DNA from: Cellulomonas sp. URHE0023
GTDB lineage: Bacteria; Actinomycetota; Actinomycetes; Actinomycetales; Cellulomonadaceae
DNA length: 64,000 nt
NCBI RefSeq assembly: GCF_000688475.1
Contig: NZ_JIAN01000010.1
Location: forward strand, 1 to 64,000
Reading direction: 5' to 3'
Part shown: positions 43,619 to 54,186 of the stretch, in pieces
Layout of the letters: each line of letters opens with the position of its first letter
How positions within the stretch are numbered: the first letter of the stretch is position 1
Translations under genes and position numbers: made by a program
The notes under the pieces: model-generated
Databases searched by the model: none
What the model was told of the DNA's origin: nothing
Seen by the model: the letters and a program-made list of their open reading frames with translations, nothing else

Positions 43619-44800
43619 TCAGTCGGCCTCTTCCGCCCGGTCCGCGAGGGCGAGCTCGTCGGCGTGCTGGACGTAGCCGTCGATGTGCCGCTCGTCCGGA
43701 CCGACGTACTCCGAGAGGGGACGGATGAGCGCGTTCGACGCCGCCTGCTCGAGGATGTGCGCCGTCCAACCGGTGATCCGGGCAGCCACGAAGATCGGTG
43801 TGAAGGTCGCCGTGTCGAAGCCGATGAGGTTGTAGGCCGGCCCGGACGGGTAGTCCAGGTTCGGGTAGATCCCCTTGCGGGACACGAACTCCGACTCGAG
43901 CGCGGTGTACAGGTCGAGGACGTCCGGGCGGTCGTAGTGCGCGACGAGACTCTCCAGGGCGACCTTCATGGTCGGCACCCGGGAGTCGCCCCGCTTGTAG
44001 ACGCGGTGGCCGAAGCCCATGATCTTGCGCTTCTCACCGAGTGCGTTGTCGAGCCACGCCGGGACGTTCGCGGCGTCGCCGATCTCCTCGAAGGTGCGCA
44101 TCACGGCCTCGTTGGCACCACCGTGCAGCGGACCCTTGAGGGCACCGATCGCGGCCACGACCGCGGAGTAGAGGTCGCTGAGCGTCGAGGTGACGACCCG
44201 GGCGGTGAACGTCGACGCGTTGAACGAGTGCTCGGCGTACAGGATCATCGACCGGTTGAACGCGTCGACAACCGTCTCCTCGGGCTCCTCGCCGAAGGTC
44301 ATCCAGAGGAAGTTCGCGGCGTAGTCCAGGTCGTCGCGCGGCTCGACGACGTCCAGGCCGCGACGACGGCGCTGACCGTAGGCGACGATCGCCGGGAGGG
44401 CAGAGAAGAGCTGCAGGCTGCGCGCCAGGTTGCTGTCGGCGCTCCCGGTCACGTCGAGCACAGAGCCCGAGCCGGCAAGGTCCACCGCACCGAGCAGGCT
44501 GACGGCGGTGCGGACGTCGTCCATGGGATGTCCGTCCACCGGCAGCAGGTCCAGGACGGTCCGGACGTCCGGGTCGAGCGGTCGCAGGGGGCGCTCGGCC
44601 GCTCTCTGGGACGCGAGCTGCTCGTCGTCGGGCAGCTCGCCGTGCCACAGCAGGTACGCGACCGCCTCGAACGACTGGGTCGACGCCAGCTCCTGCACGG
44701 GGTAGCCGCGGTAGAGCAGCGAGTTGGTCTCGGGGTTGACCTTCGAGACGGCCGTGACGTCCGCGACGACACCGGCCAGACCCTTCTTGATGTCGCTCAT
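43619..44800 (-). CDS. prpC: 2-methylcitrate synthase / citrate synthase
   Basis: 393 residues. Citrate-synthase fold with catalytic regions LKGPLHGGANEAVM, GFGHRVYK and NLDYPSGPAYNLIGF (Asp). Condenses propionyl-CoA (or acetyl-CoA) with oxaloacetate. The prp context indicates 2-methylcitrate synthase. ATG overlaps the prpB stop by four bases. Last gene of the operon. Confidence 0.93.
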   Translation of the reverse strand: MSDIKKGLAGVVADVTAVSKVNPETNSLLYRGYPVQELASTQSFEAVAYLLWHGELPDDEQLASQRAAERPLRPLDPDVRTVLDLLPVDGHPMDDVRTAVSLLGAVDLAGSGSVLDVTGSADSNLARSLQLFSALPAIVAYGQRRRRGLDVVEPRDDLDYAANFLWMTFGEEPEETVVDAFNRSMILYAEHSFNASTFTARVVTSTLSDLYSAVVAAIGALKGPLHGGANEAVMRTFEEIGDAANVPAWLDNALGEKRKIMGFGHRVYKRGDSRVPTMKVALESLVAHYDRPDVLDLYTALESEFVSRKGIYPNLDYPSGPAYNLIGFDTATFTPIFVAARITGWTAHILEQAASNALIRPLSEYVGPDERHIDGYVQHADELALADRAEEAD

Positions 44801-45711
44801 GCACCGCTCCTGTTGTTGTCCAGGTCGAACGTGAAGATTCCGCTGTCGAACGCGGAGTAGCTCTCGTAGTCGAGCAGCTCGTAGAGGCGCGCACGCGTCT
44901 GCATCTCGGGCACCGTCGAGGTCAGCGAACCCTCGGCGAGGATCGTCTCGAGGCCGCGTTCCGCCGCGCCCATGGCGAGCCGCAGGAGCGACACCGGGAA
45001 GATCACGATGTTCACGCCGACGTCCGCGAGCTGCGCGGTCGTGAACAGCTCGCTCTTGCCGAACTCGGTCATGTTGGCCAGGATCGGCACGCTCACCGCG
45101 GCCCGGACGGCGGCGAACTCCTCGAGGGAGGCCATCGCCTCCGGAAAGATCGCGTCTGCTCCCGCGTCCTGCAGCGCCTTCGCCCGGGCGACCGCCGCCG
45201 CCAGCCCGTCGACGCCACGGATGTCGGTGCGGGCCATGATGAGGAAGTTCGGGTCGCGCCGACCCTCGACCGCGGCGCGGATGCGCTTGAGCGCTGTGGC
45301 CTCGTCGACGACCTCCTTGCCGTCCAGGTGCCCGCAGCGCTTGGGGTTCACCTGGTCCTCGAGGTGCATGCCGGAGATGCCCGCGTCCTCGAGCACCTGG
45401 ACGGTGCGGGCCACGTTCATCGGCTCGCCGAACCCGGTGTCCGCGTCGATCAGGGTCGGCAGGTCGGTGACCCGCGCGATCTGCCCGCCACGCTGCGCGA
45501 CCTCGGTCAGGGTCGTCAGGCCGATGTCGGGCAGACCCAGGTCCGCCGAGAGCACCGCGCCCGAGATGTAGACGCCCTCGAAGCCCTTGTCCTGGATGAG
45601 GGCCGCACTGAGCGGGTTGAAGGCCCCGGGCATCCGGACGAGCTCGCCCGCGTCAAGCCGTGCCCGGAACGCCGCGCGCTTGTCGGCCGCGGTGACGGTC
45701 GAGTGCAGCAT
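44797..45711 (-). CDS. prpB: 2-methylisocitrate lyase
   Basis: 304 residues, isocitrate-lyase/PEP-mutase TIM barrel. The metal-binding DADTGFG and signature EDQVNPKRCGHLDGKEV (catalytic Cys in KRCGH) are intact, as is the N-terminal MPGAFNPLSA. Cleaves 2-methylisocitrate to pyruvate and succinate. Starts at 45711, sharing one base with the prpD stop, and overlaps prpC at its end. Confidence 0.95.
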   Translation of the reverse strand: MLHSTVTAADKRAAFRARLDAGELVRMPGAFNPLSAALIQDKGFEGVYISGAVLSADLGLPDIGLTTLTEVAQRGGQIARVTDLPTLIDADTGFGEPMNVARTVQVLEDAGISGMHLEDQVNPKRCGHLDGKEVVDEATALKRIRAAVEGRRDPNFLIMARTDIRGVDGLAAAVARAKALQDAGADAIFPEAMASLEEFAAVRAAVSVPILANMTEFGKSELFTTAQLADVGVNIVIFPVSLLRLAMGAAERGLETILAEGSLTSTVPEMQTRARLYELLDYESYSAFDSGIFTFDLDNNRSGA

Positions 45712-47222
45712 CAGAGCAGCCCCTTCGGTGCCTCGGGGAGTCCCGCGACGAGGACGTTGAGGTCGCCCACCTCGGCGGCGGTCAGCGTCGGCAGGCCCTG
45801 GGCGAGCGCGAGGAACGCGTCGATCTGGTCCGCGCCGAGAACGGGGCCCGCCAGCGTGCGGAACTTGCGCACGTAGTCGGGGCGCGTGAAGGGTCGCGCG
45901 CCGAGGGGGTGCGCATCGGCGAGCGCGATCTCGTCGACGATCCGGCCGCCCCCGACCAGGTCGATCTCCACGCGGCCCCCGAACGCCTTCTCGGCGAGGT
46001 CGTTCGAGTGGTACCTGCGGGTCCACTCCGGGTCCTCGACCGTGCTGATCTTGTGCCAGAGCTCCACCGTGTCCGGACGCGTGGCCCGCGACCGGGCGTA
46101 CGAGAGGTTGTGGTCCCACGCACCGTCCTGCAGTGCGACCGCGAAGATGTAGGCGATCGAGTGGTCAAGGGTCTCGCGGCTGGCCGTGGGGTCGAACTTC
46201 TGCGGGTCGTTGGCGCCGGTGCCGATCACGTAGTGCGTGTGATGGCTGGTGGCGAGCACGATCCGCTCGACGTTCGCGGGGTCGCGGATCTCCGGGTGCG
46301 TGGCACCCAGCGCACGGGCGAGGTCGATCCACGCCTGCGCCTGGTACTCGGCGGAGTGCTCCTTGGTGTAGGTGTCGAGGATCGCGCGCTTGGGCTCGCC
46401 CGGCTCCGGCAACGGCACCTCGTACCGTCCGTCGGGCCCGTCGAGCAGCCACGCGATGACGCCGTCCTCGCCCTCCCAGATCGGCGACGGGCTCGTCTGC
46501 CCGCGCATGGCCCGGTCGACAGCCTCGATCGCCATCTTGCCCGCGAACGCCGGTGCCGACGCCTTCCAGGTCGAGATCTCGCCCTTGCGTGACTGCCGCG
46601 TCGCCGTCGTGGTGTGCAGGGCCTGGCCGATCGCCTGGTAGATCGTCTCGACGGGCAGGCCGAGCAGCGTCCCGATGCCCGCGGCCGCGCTCGGGCCGAG
46701 GTGCGCGACGTGGTCGATCTTGTGCGCGTGCAGCGAGATCGCCTTCACCAGGTCGACCTGGATCTCGTAGCCCGTGGCGATGCCGCGTACGAGTGCCGCG
46801 CCGTCCTTGCCCGTGTGCTGGGCCACCGCGAGGATCGGCGGGATGTTGTCGCCGGGGTGCGAGTACTCGGCGGACAGGAACGTGTCGTGGTAGTCGAGCT
46901 CGCGCACCGCGACGCCGTTCGCGTAGGCAGCCCACTCCGGCCCGTACCTGCCCTCGATGCCGAAGACGGTCGCCCCTGCTCCCCCGGATGCGGGACCGAC
47001 CGGGTGGGCCTGCGCCTGCCCCCGAGCCGCGACGATCGGGGCCCGCGCGAGCGACGCCACAGCGACCGACGCGTTGTCGATGAACCGGTTGACGATCATC
47101 TCCACGACGTCGGGGTCGACCGCCACCGGGTCGGACGCGACCTCGGCGATCTTCCACGCCAGCTGCTGCTCGCGCGGCAACGGCTCGGAGCTCTTGTAGG
47201 TCCGCAGAGCGTGCAGCAACAT
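45711..47222 (-). CDS. prpD: 2-methylcitrate dehydratase
   Basis: 503 residues, MmgE/PrpD family: [62 protein letters not shown] and [16 protein letters not shown]. Iron-sulfur-independent dehydration of 2-methylcitrate. First gene of the prpD-B-C operon; ATG at 47222 follows GAGAAGGGC. No prp regulator gene is present; the 220-bp divergent gap to the polymerase gene presumably holds the promoter but I could not identify an operator. Confidence 0.95.
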   Translation of the reverse strand: MLLHALRTYKSSEPLPREQQLAWKIAEVASDPVAVDPDVVEMIVNRFIDNASVAVASLARAPIVAARGQAQAHPVGPASGGAGATVFGIEGRYGPEWAAYANGVAVRELDYHDTFLSAEYSHPGDNIPPILAVAQHTGKDGAALVRGIATGYEIQVDLVKAISLHAHKIDHVAHLGPSAAAGIGTLLGLPVETIYQAIGQALHTTTATRQSRKGEISTWKASAPAFAGKMAIEAVDRAMRGQTSPSPIWEGEDGVIAWLLDGPDGRYEVPLPEPGEPKRAILDTYTKEHSAEYQAQAWIDLARALGATHPEIRDPANVERIVLATSHHTHYVIGTGANDPQKFDPTASRETLDHSIAYIFAVALQDGAWDHNLSYARSRATRPDTVELWHKISTVEDPEWTRRYHSNDLAEKAFGGRVEIDLVGGGRIVDEIALADAHPLGARPFTRPDYVRKFRTLAGPVLGADQIDAFLALAQGLPTLTAAEVGDLNVLVAGLPEAPKGLL

Positions 47223-47442
47223 GTCGTGCCCTTCTCGGTTCTCGCGCGCATCGGTACCACGCATGATCATCAACGCCCGGTGCCGCCCCGCAGCGGTACG
47301 CCTGATCGACACCGAGAGCATCATGCACGCCCACGGCCCACGTCGGCACGAGGTACCCGCAGCACCCGCCGAGCGCGTCGCGTCGACGCTACGTATCCCG
47401 TGCCGTCTCCCGCCACCGGTCGGGGCCGGGCAGACTCGAGGC

Positions 47443-48513
47443 ATGGGCGCGGACTGGGTGCTGCACGTCGACCTCGACCAGTTCGTCGCGGCGGTCGAGG
47501 TGCTCCGCCACCCCGAGCTGGCCGGCAAGCCGGTCGTGGTGGGAGGCCGCGGCGACCCCACCGAGCGAGGGGTCGTCTCGACGGCCTCGTACGAAGCGCG
47601 CGAGTTCGGCGTCCACTCGGGGCTGCCGCTGCGCGTCGCGGCGCGCAAGCTGCCCGACGCGGTGTTCCTGCCGGTGGACGCGCCCGCGTACGAGGCCGCC
47701 TCGGAGCAGGTGATGGCGACGCTGCGCTCGCTCGGCGTCGTCGTGGAGGTGCTCGGATGGGACGAGGCCTTCCTCGGCGCAGCCACCGAGGACCCGGAGG
47801 CACTGGCGCGGCAGGTCCAGGCGGCCGTCCTCAGCGCGACGCGGCTGCACTGCTCCGTGGGGATCGGCGACAACAAGGTGCGGGCAAAGATCGCCACCGA
47901 GTTCGGCAAGCCGGCCGGCATGTTCCGGCTCACGGCGGACAACTGGTTCGACGTGATGGGCGACCGGCCCACGCGCGACCTGTGGGGTGTGGGGACGAAG
48001 GTGTCCCGGCGGCTCAGCGCACTGGGCATCACGACCGTGCGGGAGCTCGCCGACGCGTCCGGCGAGGCCCTCGTTGCCGAGTTCGGACCGAAGATGGGCG
48101 TCTGGTACCACGGGCTCGGACGAGGTCTCGGCCCCGGCACGGTCGACGACACCCCGTGGGTGCCCCGTGGTCACAGCCGCGAGACGACCTTCCAGCAGAA
48201 CCTCACGACGCCCGGGCAGGTGCGGTCGGCAGTCGCCGAGCTGGCTCGTGCGGTCGCGCAGGACGCCGCCGACGACGGACGCGACGTCCTGCGTGTCGCC
48301 CTCAAGGTGCGCTACGCACCGTTCGAGACCAAGACCATGAGTCGCAAGCTCGGCCAGCCGACCCGCGACGCCGACGTCGTCGTGGCAGCGGTGCACGCCC
48401 TCGCCGAGTCTCTCGAGGACCGCGAGGTTCGGCTCCTGGGTGTCCGGGCGGAGATGGTCATGCCCGTCGAGACGGACCCGAGCGAACGGACCCCGGTGCG
48501 AGGCCGGATCTGA
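47443..48513 (+). CDS. dinB: Y-family DNA polymerase IV, DinB2-like
   Basis: 356 residues. Catalytic motifs [14 protein letters not shown] (Asp10) and GWDEAF (Asp107, Glu108), then [28 protein letters not shown] helix-hairpin-helix and a little-finger domain ([15 protein letters not shown]). The steric-gate position, normally Phe/Tyr, is Val15. M. smegmatis DinB2, which shares HVDLDQF, has Leu here and readily incorporates ribonucleotides. No beta-clamp-binding peptide is obvious at the C-terminus. ATG at 47443. Convergent with the endonuclease gene, the stops being 4 bp apart. Confidence 0.93.
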   Translation: MGADWVLHVDLDQFVAAVEVLRHPELAGKPVVVGGRGDPTERGVVSTASYEAREFGVHSGLPLRVAARKLPDAVFLPVDAPAYEAASEQVMATLRSLGVVVEVLGWDEAFLGAATEDPEALARQVQAAVLSATRLHCSVGIGDNKVRAKIATEFGKPAGMFRLTADNWFDVMGDRPTRDLWGVGTKVSRRLSALGITTVRELADASGEALVAEFGPKMGVWYHGLGRGLGPGTVDDTPWVPRGHSRETTFQQNLTTPGQVRSAVAELARAVAQDAADDGRDVLRVALKVRYAPFETKTMSRKLGQPTRDADVVVAAVHALAESLEDREVRLLGVRAEMVMPVETDPSERTPVRGRI

Positions 48514-48516
48514 CAG

Positions 48517-49278
48517 CTAGCCCGCGAGAGCGGCGCGCAGGAACGCGATGTCCTGCGCCTGACCGTCCGCTGGAGTCTCGACCACGGCGTCGCACCCGGC
48601 TTCGCGCACGACGTGCGCGATCAGCTCGGGCGGGATCGTGCCGGTCGCGAAGCCGGCGTGCCGGTCCCGCTGCGATCCGGCCTCGTCCCGAGAGCTGTTG
48701 GCGTGCACGAGGTCGATGCGCCCCGTGATCGCGCGCACGCGGTCCACGATCGTCTCGAGGTCCTCCCCCGCGGCCCAGGCATGGCACGTGTCGAGGCACA
48801 GCCCGACGTCGTACTGGCCGATCGCGTCCCACAGCAGCGCGATCCGGTCCAGGGTTCGTGCGCAGGCGTTGTCGCCACCCGCCGTGTTCTCGACCAGGAC
48901 GCGCACCGGGAACGTCGCGCGCTCGAACGTCTTGCGCCAGTTGTCGATCCCCACGGAGATGTCGTCGCCGTCGCCGACGTGGCCGCCGTGCACGATGAGC
49001 CCACGCGCGCCCAGGTCTGCTGCGGCCGCGGCGTGCTGCGCGATCATGTTCCGGCTCGGGATCCGGATCCTGTTGTTGGTCGACGCGACGTTGACGAGGT
49101 ACGGCGCGTGCGCGTAGATGCCGAGCCCCGAGGCCAGGAGCGCGTCCGCGTCGTCGCGGCGGACCGGCTTCTTCCACCCCTGCGGGTCTGCCAGGAACAG
49201 CTGGACGCACTGGGCGTCGATCTCGGCAGCGACTGCCACCGGGTCGGTTCCGTGCGCGTGCGCACCGATCAGGACCAC
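48517..49278 (-). CDS. nfo: Deoxyribonuclease IV (AP endonuclease Nfo type)
   Basis: 253 residues, xylose-isomerase-like TIM barrel. Metal ligands lie in IGAHAHG, LIVHGGHVGDG, LVENTAGGDN, LCLDTCHAWAAG, DLVHANSSRD(E) and VVETPAD, the Nfo set of His/Asp/Glu. Cleaves DNA at abasic sites. GTG at 49278 is preceded by AAGGAAGGGAG and is preferred to ATG 49329. Confidence 0.88.
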   Translation of the reverse strand: MVLIGAHAHGTDPVAVAAEIDAQCVQLFLADPQGWKKPVRRDDADALLASGLGIYAHAPYLVNVASTNNRIRIPSRNMIAQHAAAAADLGARGLIVHGGHVGDGDDISVGIDNWRKTFERATFPVRVLVENTAGGDNACARTLDRIALLWDAIGQYDVGLCLDTCHAWAAGEDLETIVDRVRAITGRIDLVHANSSRDEAGSQRDRHAGFATGTIPPELIAHVVREAGCDAVVETPADGQAQDIAFLRAALAG

Positions 49279-49342
49279 GACGGTCTCCCTTCCTTGAGCT
49301 CGCGCCAGGCTAGACCGCAGCGCCGACACGGCGCACCGCGGG

Positions 49343-50722
49343 TCAGCCGATCAGCGGACGCCCCTCGGGGCGCCGGAACAGTCGCTGGCGCTCGCGGAGG
49401 ACGAGGGCGGACGCGAACGTCACCGGCCCCAGCCTGCCCGCGAACATCAGCAGGACGAGCACGAGCTGCTGCGCAGGGTAGAGGTCGGGTGTGATGCCGG
49501 TGGTCAGCCCCACGGTCGCGAAGGCGGACACGACCTCGTACAGAATCTGGTCGAGCGTGTACGGGCTGGTCATGGCCAGTCCGAGCGTGGAGATCACCAC
49601 CGCGGCGACGCTCAGGAGAGCCACCGAGAGTGCCTGGCGGATCGTCGCCGTGGGCAGGCGCCGGTCGTAGAGGTTGGCGTCGGGGTCGCCCCGCAGCTCG
49701 GCGACGATCACCAGGAGGAGCACCGCGAACGTGCCCACCTTGATGCCGCCGGCGGTGCTCGCGCTGCCGCCGCCGATGAACATCAGCACGTCGACACCCA
49801 GGAGCGTGCCCGTGTTCATCGCCCCCGGATCGACGCTGTTGAACCCGGCGGTGCGCGGCATCACCGCCTGGAAGAACCCGGCAAGCGCACGGCCGGCCGG
49901 GTGGAACGCGCCCAACGTGTCGGGGTTGTTCCACTCCGCGATCGTGACGAAGAGCGTGCCGCCGACGAGCAGGATCAGCGTCATGGTGACGGTGAGCCGG
50001 GTGTGGACGCCCCACGGCCCTCGGCGCCTGCGCAGGAGCTCCAGGATCACCGGGAAACCGAGTCCACCGATGATCACGGCGAACGCGATCGGCAGGCAGA
50101 TCCAGGGATCCGTCGCGAAGCCGATCAGGTTGTCGCTGAACAACGAGAAGCCGGCGTTGTTGAACGCGGACACGGCGTGGAAGACGCCCAGCCACAGCGC
50201 CTCCGACCAGGAGTTGTCGTAGGCGGTGGCGAACCGCAGGGTGAGCACGACCGCCGTGACTGCCTCCACCGTGAGGCTGATGCGTGCGACGCCGAGGAGC
50301 ACCGAGCCGACATCGCCCAGCCGGATGCTCTTCGTCTCCTGGGCCGCGAGCAACCGAGAATTCAGACCGAGCCTTCGGGAGATGAGCAGACCGAGCATCG
50401 TGGCCAGCGTCATCACGCCGAAGCCGCCGACCTGGATCAGCACGAGGATGATGACCTGACCGAACCCCGACCAGTACGTCGCGGTGTCGACGACCGTCAG
50501 CCCCGTCACGCACAGTGCGGACGTCGCCGTGAACAGAGCCTCCAAGGGACTCGCGGCCCCGGGGCCCGACCTGGCGTTCGGCAGCAGCAGCAGCAACGTG
50601 CCGGCGGCGACCCCCAGCGCGAACGCCGCGACGATCCTGCGCCCGGGCCTCCTCGGACCCTTGCGGGGGTCACGGCGAAAACGCGGGAGTCGCAAGGGGC
50701 CCCGGCCCGAGGGTGCGACCAT
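49343..50722 (-). CDS. TrkH/KtrB-family potassium uptake membrane subunit
   Basis: 459 residues. Four M1-P-M2 repeats with selectivity-filter glycines: TSALCVTGLTVVDT, FHAVSAFNNAGFSLFS, VMPRTAGFNSVD and VSAFATVGLTTGIT. About ten membrane helices; basic N-terminus. The partner TrkA/KtrA gene is not adjacent. ATG at 50722. Lies next to a P-type cation ATPase. Confidence 0.93.
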   Translation of the reverse strand: MVAPSGRGPLRLPRFRRDPRKGPRRPGRRIVAAFALGVAAGTLLLLLPNARSGPGAASPLEALFTATSALCVTGLTVVDTATYWSGFGQVIILVLIQVGGFGVMTLATMLGLLISRRLGLNSRLLAAQETKSIRLGDVGSVLLGVARISLTVEAVTAVVLTLRFATAYDNSWSEALWLGVFHAVSAFNNAGFSLFSDNLIGFATDPWICLPIAFAVIIGGLGFPVILELLRRRRGPWGVHTRLTVTMTLILLVGGTLFVTIAEWNNPDTLGAFHPAGRALAGFFQAVMPRTAGFNSVDPGAMNTGTLLGVDVLMFIGGGSASTAGGIKVGTFAVLLLVIVAELRGDPDANLYDRRLPTATIRQALSVALLSVAAVVISTLGLAMTSPYTLDQILYEVVSAFATVGLTTGITPDLYPAQQLVLVLLMFAGRLGPVTFASALVLRERQRLFRRPEGRPLIG

Positions 50723-50773
50723 CGGGACTACTCAGGCGGACGGACGAGCCGGTCCAGCCCGCCGTCACCCGCC

Positions 50774-53551
50774 TCAGGCACGCGCGCGGGCCGGGACGAC
50801 CGCCTCCTGCGTCGCCAGCACCCTCGGACGCGCCGCCTTGCGCCGCATGACGACCTTGTCGAGCTCGCCCACGACCGGCAGAAGGAGCGCGAGCCCCAGG
50901 CTCGCCAGCCACTGCCCGCCGGTGAGGGACTGCGTGGTGAGCCACCCCTGCAGGAAGTCCAGCTCCGTGGCGAGCACGACCAGCACGGCCGGGACCGAGA
51001 GCACCTTGACGGCGGTCAGCAGCGGCGCGGCGAGCCCGGACTCCGGTTCCCGCCGCAGCACGAGGCCGGAGAACACCGAACCGAGACCCATCACGACGAA
51101 GGCCATGGTCATCGACGCGGTGGGGTGGTCCGGCGTCGGTGTGTCCGGCCCGAAGACCAGCGGGACCGCCGACGACAGGGCGAGCACAGACCCGTAGAGG
51201 ATCCAGCGCCGCACGGCCCAGCCGTTGCTGATGCCGATGTTCGGGTCTCGGGGCGCGCGGTCCATGATCCCGGGCCCGACCGGGTCGAGCATGATCGCGA
51301 TCACCGGGGCGACCGCGACGAAGAAGTTGAGGAACAGCACCATCATCGGAGTCATCGCGACGCCGCTGGCGATGTTGAAGACGCTCGCCGCCAGGAACAG
51401 CAGCACGAGCCCGATGAGCTGGCTCATCTGGAACCGGATGTACGCGGTGATCTTCTGGTAGATGCTGCGGCCCAGCTCGACCGCATGCACCAGGGTGCTG
51501 AAGTTGTCGTCGGTGAGCACCAGACGTGCCGCCTGCTTGGTGACCTCGCTTCCGGAGCCCATCGCGACGCCGATGTCCGCCTGCTTGATCGCGGCTGCGT
51601 CGTTCACGGCGTCGCCGGTCATGGCAACGACGAGACCTTCGCGCTGCATGAGCTGAACCAGGCGGAGCTTGTCCTCCGGCGTGACGCGGCCGAAGACGTG
51701 CAGGTTCGGCAGCCGCTCGAGCAGCTCCTCGTCGGTCAGCTTCGCCAGCTCGGGGCCGCTGATCGCGCCCGGTCCCAGGCCCAGCTGGGCACCGATCGCG
51801 CTGGCGGTGACCGCGTGGTCGCCGGTGATCATCCGGACCTCGATGCCGGCCTTGAGCGCGATCTCGACGGCGATCTTGGCCGTCGGGCGCAGCGGGTCGA
51901 CGATCCCCACCAGGCCGACGAACACGAGCTCCTCGACGTAGGACATGGGGTCCGCCACGATCGCGGCCTCGTCCACGGGCGTGAGGAACCGGGCCGCGAA
52001 CGCGAGCGTGCGCAGACCCTGCTTCGAGAGACGGTCCTGCTCGGCCTCGATGTCGGCGCGCATCGTCTCGAGGTCGACGATCTGGCCGGGGCCCGCCAGC
52101 GCCTTCGTGCACCGCTGCAGGACGACGTCGGGACCGCCCTTGACCACCTCGACCAGGGTCCGGTCACCGCGCCACGGCAGCCACTGCGCGGTGGCCATGA
52201 ACTTGTACGCCGAGTCGAACGGCACCGACGCGATGCGCGGGTACGTGCGTCGGCTCTCTTCGGCGTCGACCCCGATCTTGGCGGCCAGCACCACGAGGGC
52301 GGCCTCCGTGGGGTCGCCGATGATCTCTCCGGAGTCCGAGACCGTCGCGTCGCTGGCCAGGACCAGTCCGTACGCGAGCGGGGTCAGGTCCGGTACCTCG
52401 CCGCCGGCCGCCTGCAGGATCCTGCCCGTCTTGCCGTACCCGGTGCCCTCGACCGTGAAGTGCCGGCCGACGGTGTACAGCGCGGTCACCGTCATCTCGT
52501 TGAGCGTCAGCGTCCCGGTCTTGTCCGAGTTGATCGAGCTGGTCGCGCCCAGGGTCTCGACGTCGTTCAGGTTGGCGACGACAGCCTTCGCGTCGGCGAG
52601 CTGCCGAGCCCCGTACGCGAGCATCGCCTGCACGAACGTCGGGAGGCCGGTCGGGATCGCCGAGATCGCCACGGCGGTCGCGAGGAAGAGCAGGTCGCTG
52701 GCGGACTGGCCACGCAGGACCCCGATGAGGACGATGACCGCGACGGCGCTCCACGCGATGGCGCCAAGCACCTTGGTCAGGCTGTCGAGCTCACGCTGCA
52801 GCGGGGACTTCGTCTTCTCGACCGTCGACAGCAGGGTCGCGATGTTGCCGATCTGCGTGGTCATCCCCGTCGCGGTGACGAGGATCGCCCCGGTGCCGCG
52901 CGTCACGGACGTGTTCTGGAACACCATGTTGGCCCGGTCGCCCAGCGGGACGTCGTCGTCGGCGAGCGACGCGACGTCCTTGCCGATCGGCGTGCTCTCG
53001 CCGGTGAGAGCCGCCTCCTGCGTCTCCATCGTGGCTGTGCGGAAGAGCCGCCCGTCCGCAGGCACGATGTCGCCCGCCTCGAGCTCGACGACGTCGCCGG
53101 GCACGAGCTGGCTCGCCGGGATCTGCACGAGCGTGCCGTCACGTCGGACCTTCGACTGAGGCTCCTGCATCGTCGCCAGGGCGTCGACGCTCTTGCGGGC
53201 CTGCATCTCCTGCCGGGCGCCGATCAGCACGTTGAGGATGACGAGGAACCCGACGATCAGTGCCGTCGAGCCCTGTCCGATGGCGGCACTCACCACGGCG
53301 ACCGCGACCAGCATGATGTTCATGGGGTCGCGGACCTGCTGCAGCACGACCGCCCAGAGGGACGGGGGTGCCTGCGCGGTCAGCTTGTTCGGACCGAACC
53401 GGGCCTGGCGCTCGCTCACCTGAGCACTGGAGAGTCCAGTCGCCAGATTGCTCTCCAGCTCCGTGGCCGTCTCGTCGGGTGTACGGGACCACCACCTCGT
53501 GGGCTCGCTCTGCGGCGTGGTGATCTCCGGAGGCGCTGAGGTCGGTGTCAC
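50774..53551 (-). CDS. P2-type cation-transporting ATPase
   Basis: 925 residues. N-terminal cation-ATPase domain, actuator TGES, phosphorylation DKTGTLT (Asp about 343), KGGPD nucleotide-binding loop, TGDAVNDAAAIKQADIGVAMG hinge, ten helices. Of the P2 (Ca2+/Na+/K+-like) group; ion specificity cannot be read by eye (helix 4 AISAIPTGLPTF). The GTG at 53551 follows GGGAG by five bases; ATG 53563 has no ribosome site. Ends 51 bp before trkH on the same strand. Confidence 0.92.
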   Translation of the reverse strand: MTPTSAPPEITTPQSEPTRWWSRTPDETATELESNLATGLSSAQVSERQARFGPNKLTAQAPPSLWAVVLQQVRDPMNIMLVAVAVVSAAIGQGSTALIVGFLVILNVLIGARQEMQARKSVDALATMQEPQSKVRRDGTLVQIPASQLVPGDVVELEAGDIVPADGRLFRTATMETQEAALTGESTPIGKDVASLADDDVPLGDRANMVFQNTSVTRGTGAILVTATGMTTQIGNIATLLSTVEKTKSPLQRELDSLTKVLGAIAWSAVAVIVLIGVLRGQSASDLLFLATAVAISAIPTGLPTFVQAMLAYGARQLADAKAVVANLNDVETLGATSSINSDKTGTLTLNEMTVTALYTVGRHFTVEGTGYGKTGRILQAAGGEVPDLTPLAYGLVLASDATVSDSGEIIGDPTEAALVVLAAKIGVDAEESRRTYPRIASVPFDSAYKFMATAQWLPWRGDRTLVEVVKGGPDVVLQRCTKALAGPGQIVDLETMRADIEAEQDRLSKQGLRTLAFAARFLTPVDEAAIVADPMSYVEELVFVGLVGIVDPLRPTAKIAVEIALKAGIEVRMITGDHAVTASAIGAQLGLGPGAISGPELAKLTDEELLERLPNLHVFGRVTPEDKLRLVQLMQREGLVVAMTGDAVNDAAAIKQADIGVAMGSGSEVTKQAARLVLTDDNFSTLVHAVELGRSIYQKITAYIRFQMSQLIGLVLLFLAASVFNIASGVAMTPMMVLFLNFFVAVAPVIAIMLDPVGPGIMDRAPRDPNIGISNGWAVRRWILYGSVLALSSAVPLVFGPDTPTPDHPTASMTMAFVVMGLGSVFSGLVLRREPESGLAAPLLTAVKVLSVPAVLVVLATELDFLQGWLTTQSLTGGQWLASLGLALLLPVVGELDKVVMRRKAARPRVLATQEAVVPARARA

Positions 53552-53643
53552 GTGGACTCCCATCGATGTCGCAGTCGGTGCTCGACTCCGTGGCCACGGT
53601 ATCTCCACAAAGCCGACATTGGCGGAACGTGGCCCGCCAGGGG

Positions 53644-54036
53644 TCAGCTGGTGACGTCGCGCCCGTGAATGGTCAGCGCCCAGATCACGAGGACGTCCAG
53701 CGCGATGAGGATGGATCCCCAGACCGGGTAGTACGGCAACCAGGCGAAGTTGACGACAGCACTGAACGTGGCGACGAGCACGCCGACGGCGCGGGCCCAC
53801 ACCTGGCCGACGAGCACGAACACACCTGCGGCTGCCACGGCGATCCCCAGGATGAGGTGGATCCAGCCCCACGTCGTGACGTCGAACTCGAAGACCCACT
53901 TCTGACCGGCGACGAAGAACGTGTCGTTGAGAAGCGCGACAAGACCTTGCATGGCCTGGAAGAAGCCGATGACGATCAACATCGTCGCGGCGAACAACGT
54001 CATGCCGACAGCCAAACCGCTGCGCTTCTCCGTCAC
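53644..54036 (-). CDS. DUF7144-like four-helix membrane protein
   Basis: 130 residues, four helices: AVGMTLFAATMLIVIGFFQAM, WGWIHLILGIAVAAAGVFVLV, ARAVGVLVATFSAVVNFAWLP and WGSILIALDVLVIWALTIHG. This is a common actinobacterial family of unknown function. GTG at 54036 with GGAG; longer in-frame starts add a non-coding-like stretch. Located 80 bp upstream of the P-type ATPase. Confidence 0.8.
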   Translation of the reverse strand: MTEKRSGLAVGMTLFAATMLIVIGFFQAMQGLVALLNDTFFVAGQKWVFEFDVTTWGWIHLILGIAVAAAGVFVLVGQVWARAVGVLVATFSAVVNFAWLPYYPVWGSILIALDVLVIWALTIHGRDVTS

Positions 54037-54186
54037 GATGGGCTCCAATTCGTGGGTCCGGTCGTCGCGACGCGCGGACGCCTCACGACCCTCGACCGAT
54101 TCAGGGCGAGTGCCCTGAATCGGATCATGGCCGAAACCGCAGGTCAAGGCCCGAGGACGCCCGAATCTGCCCCGACCGCGCGGTGG

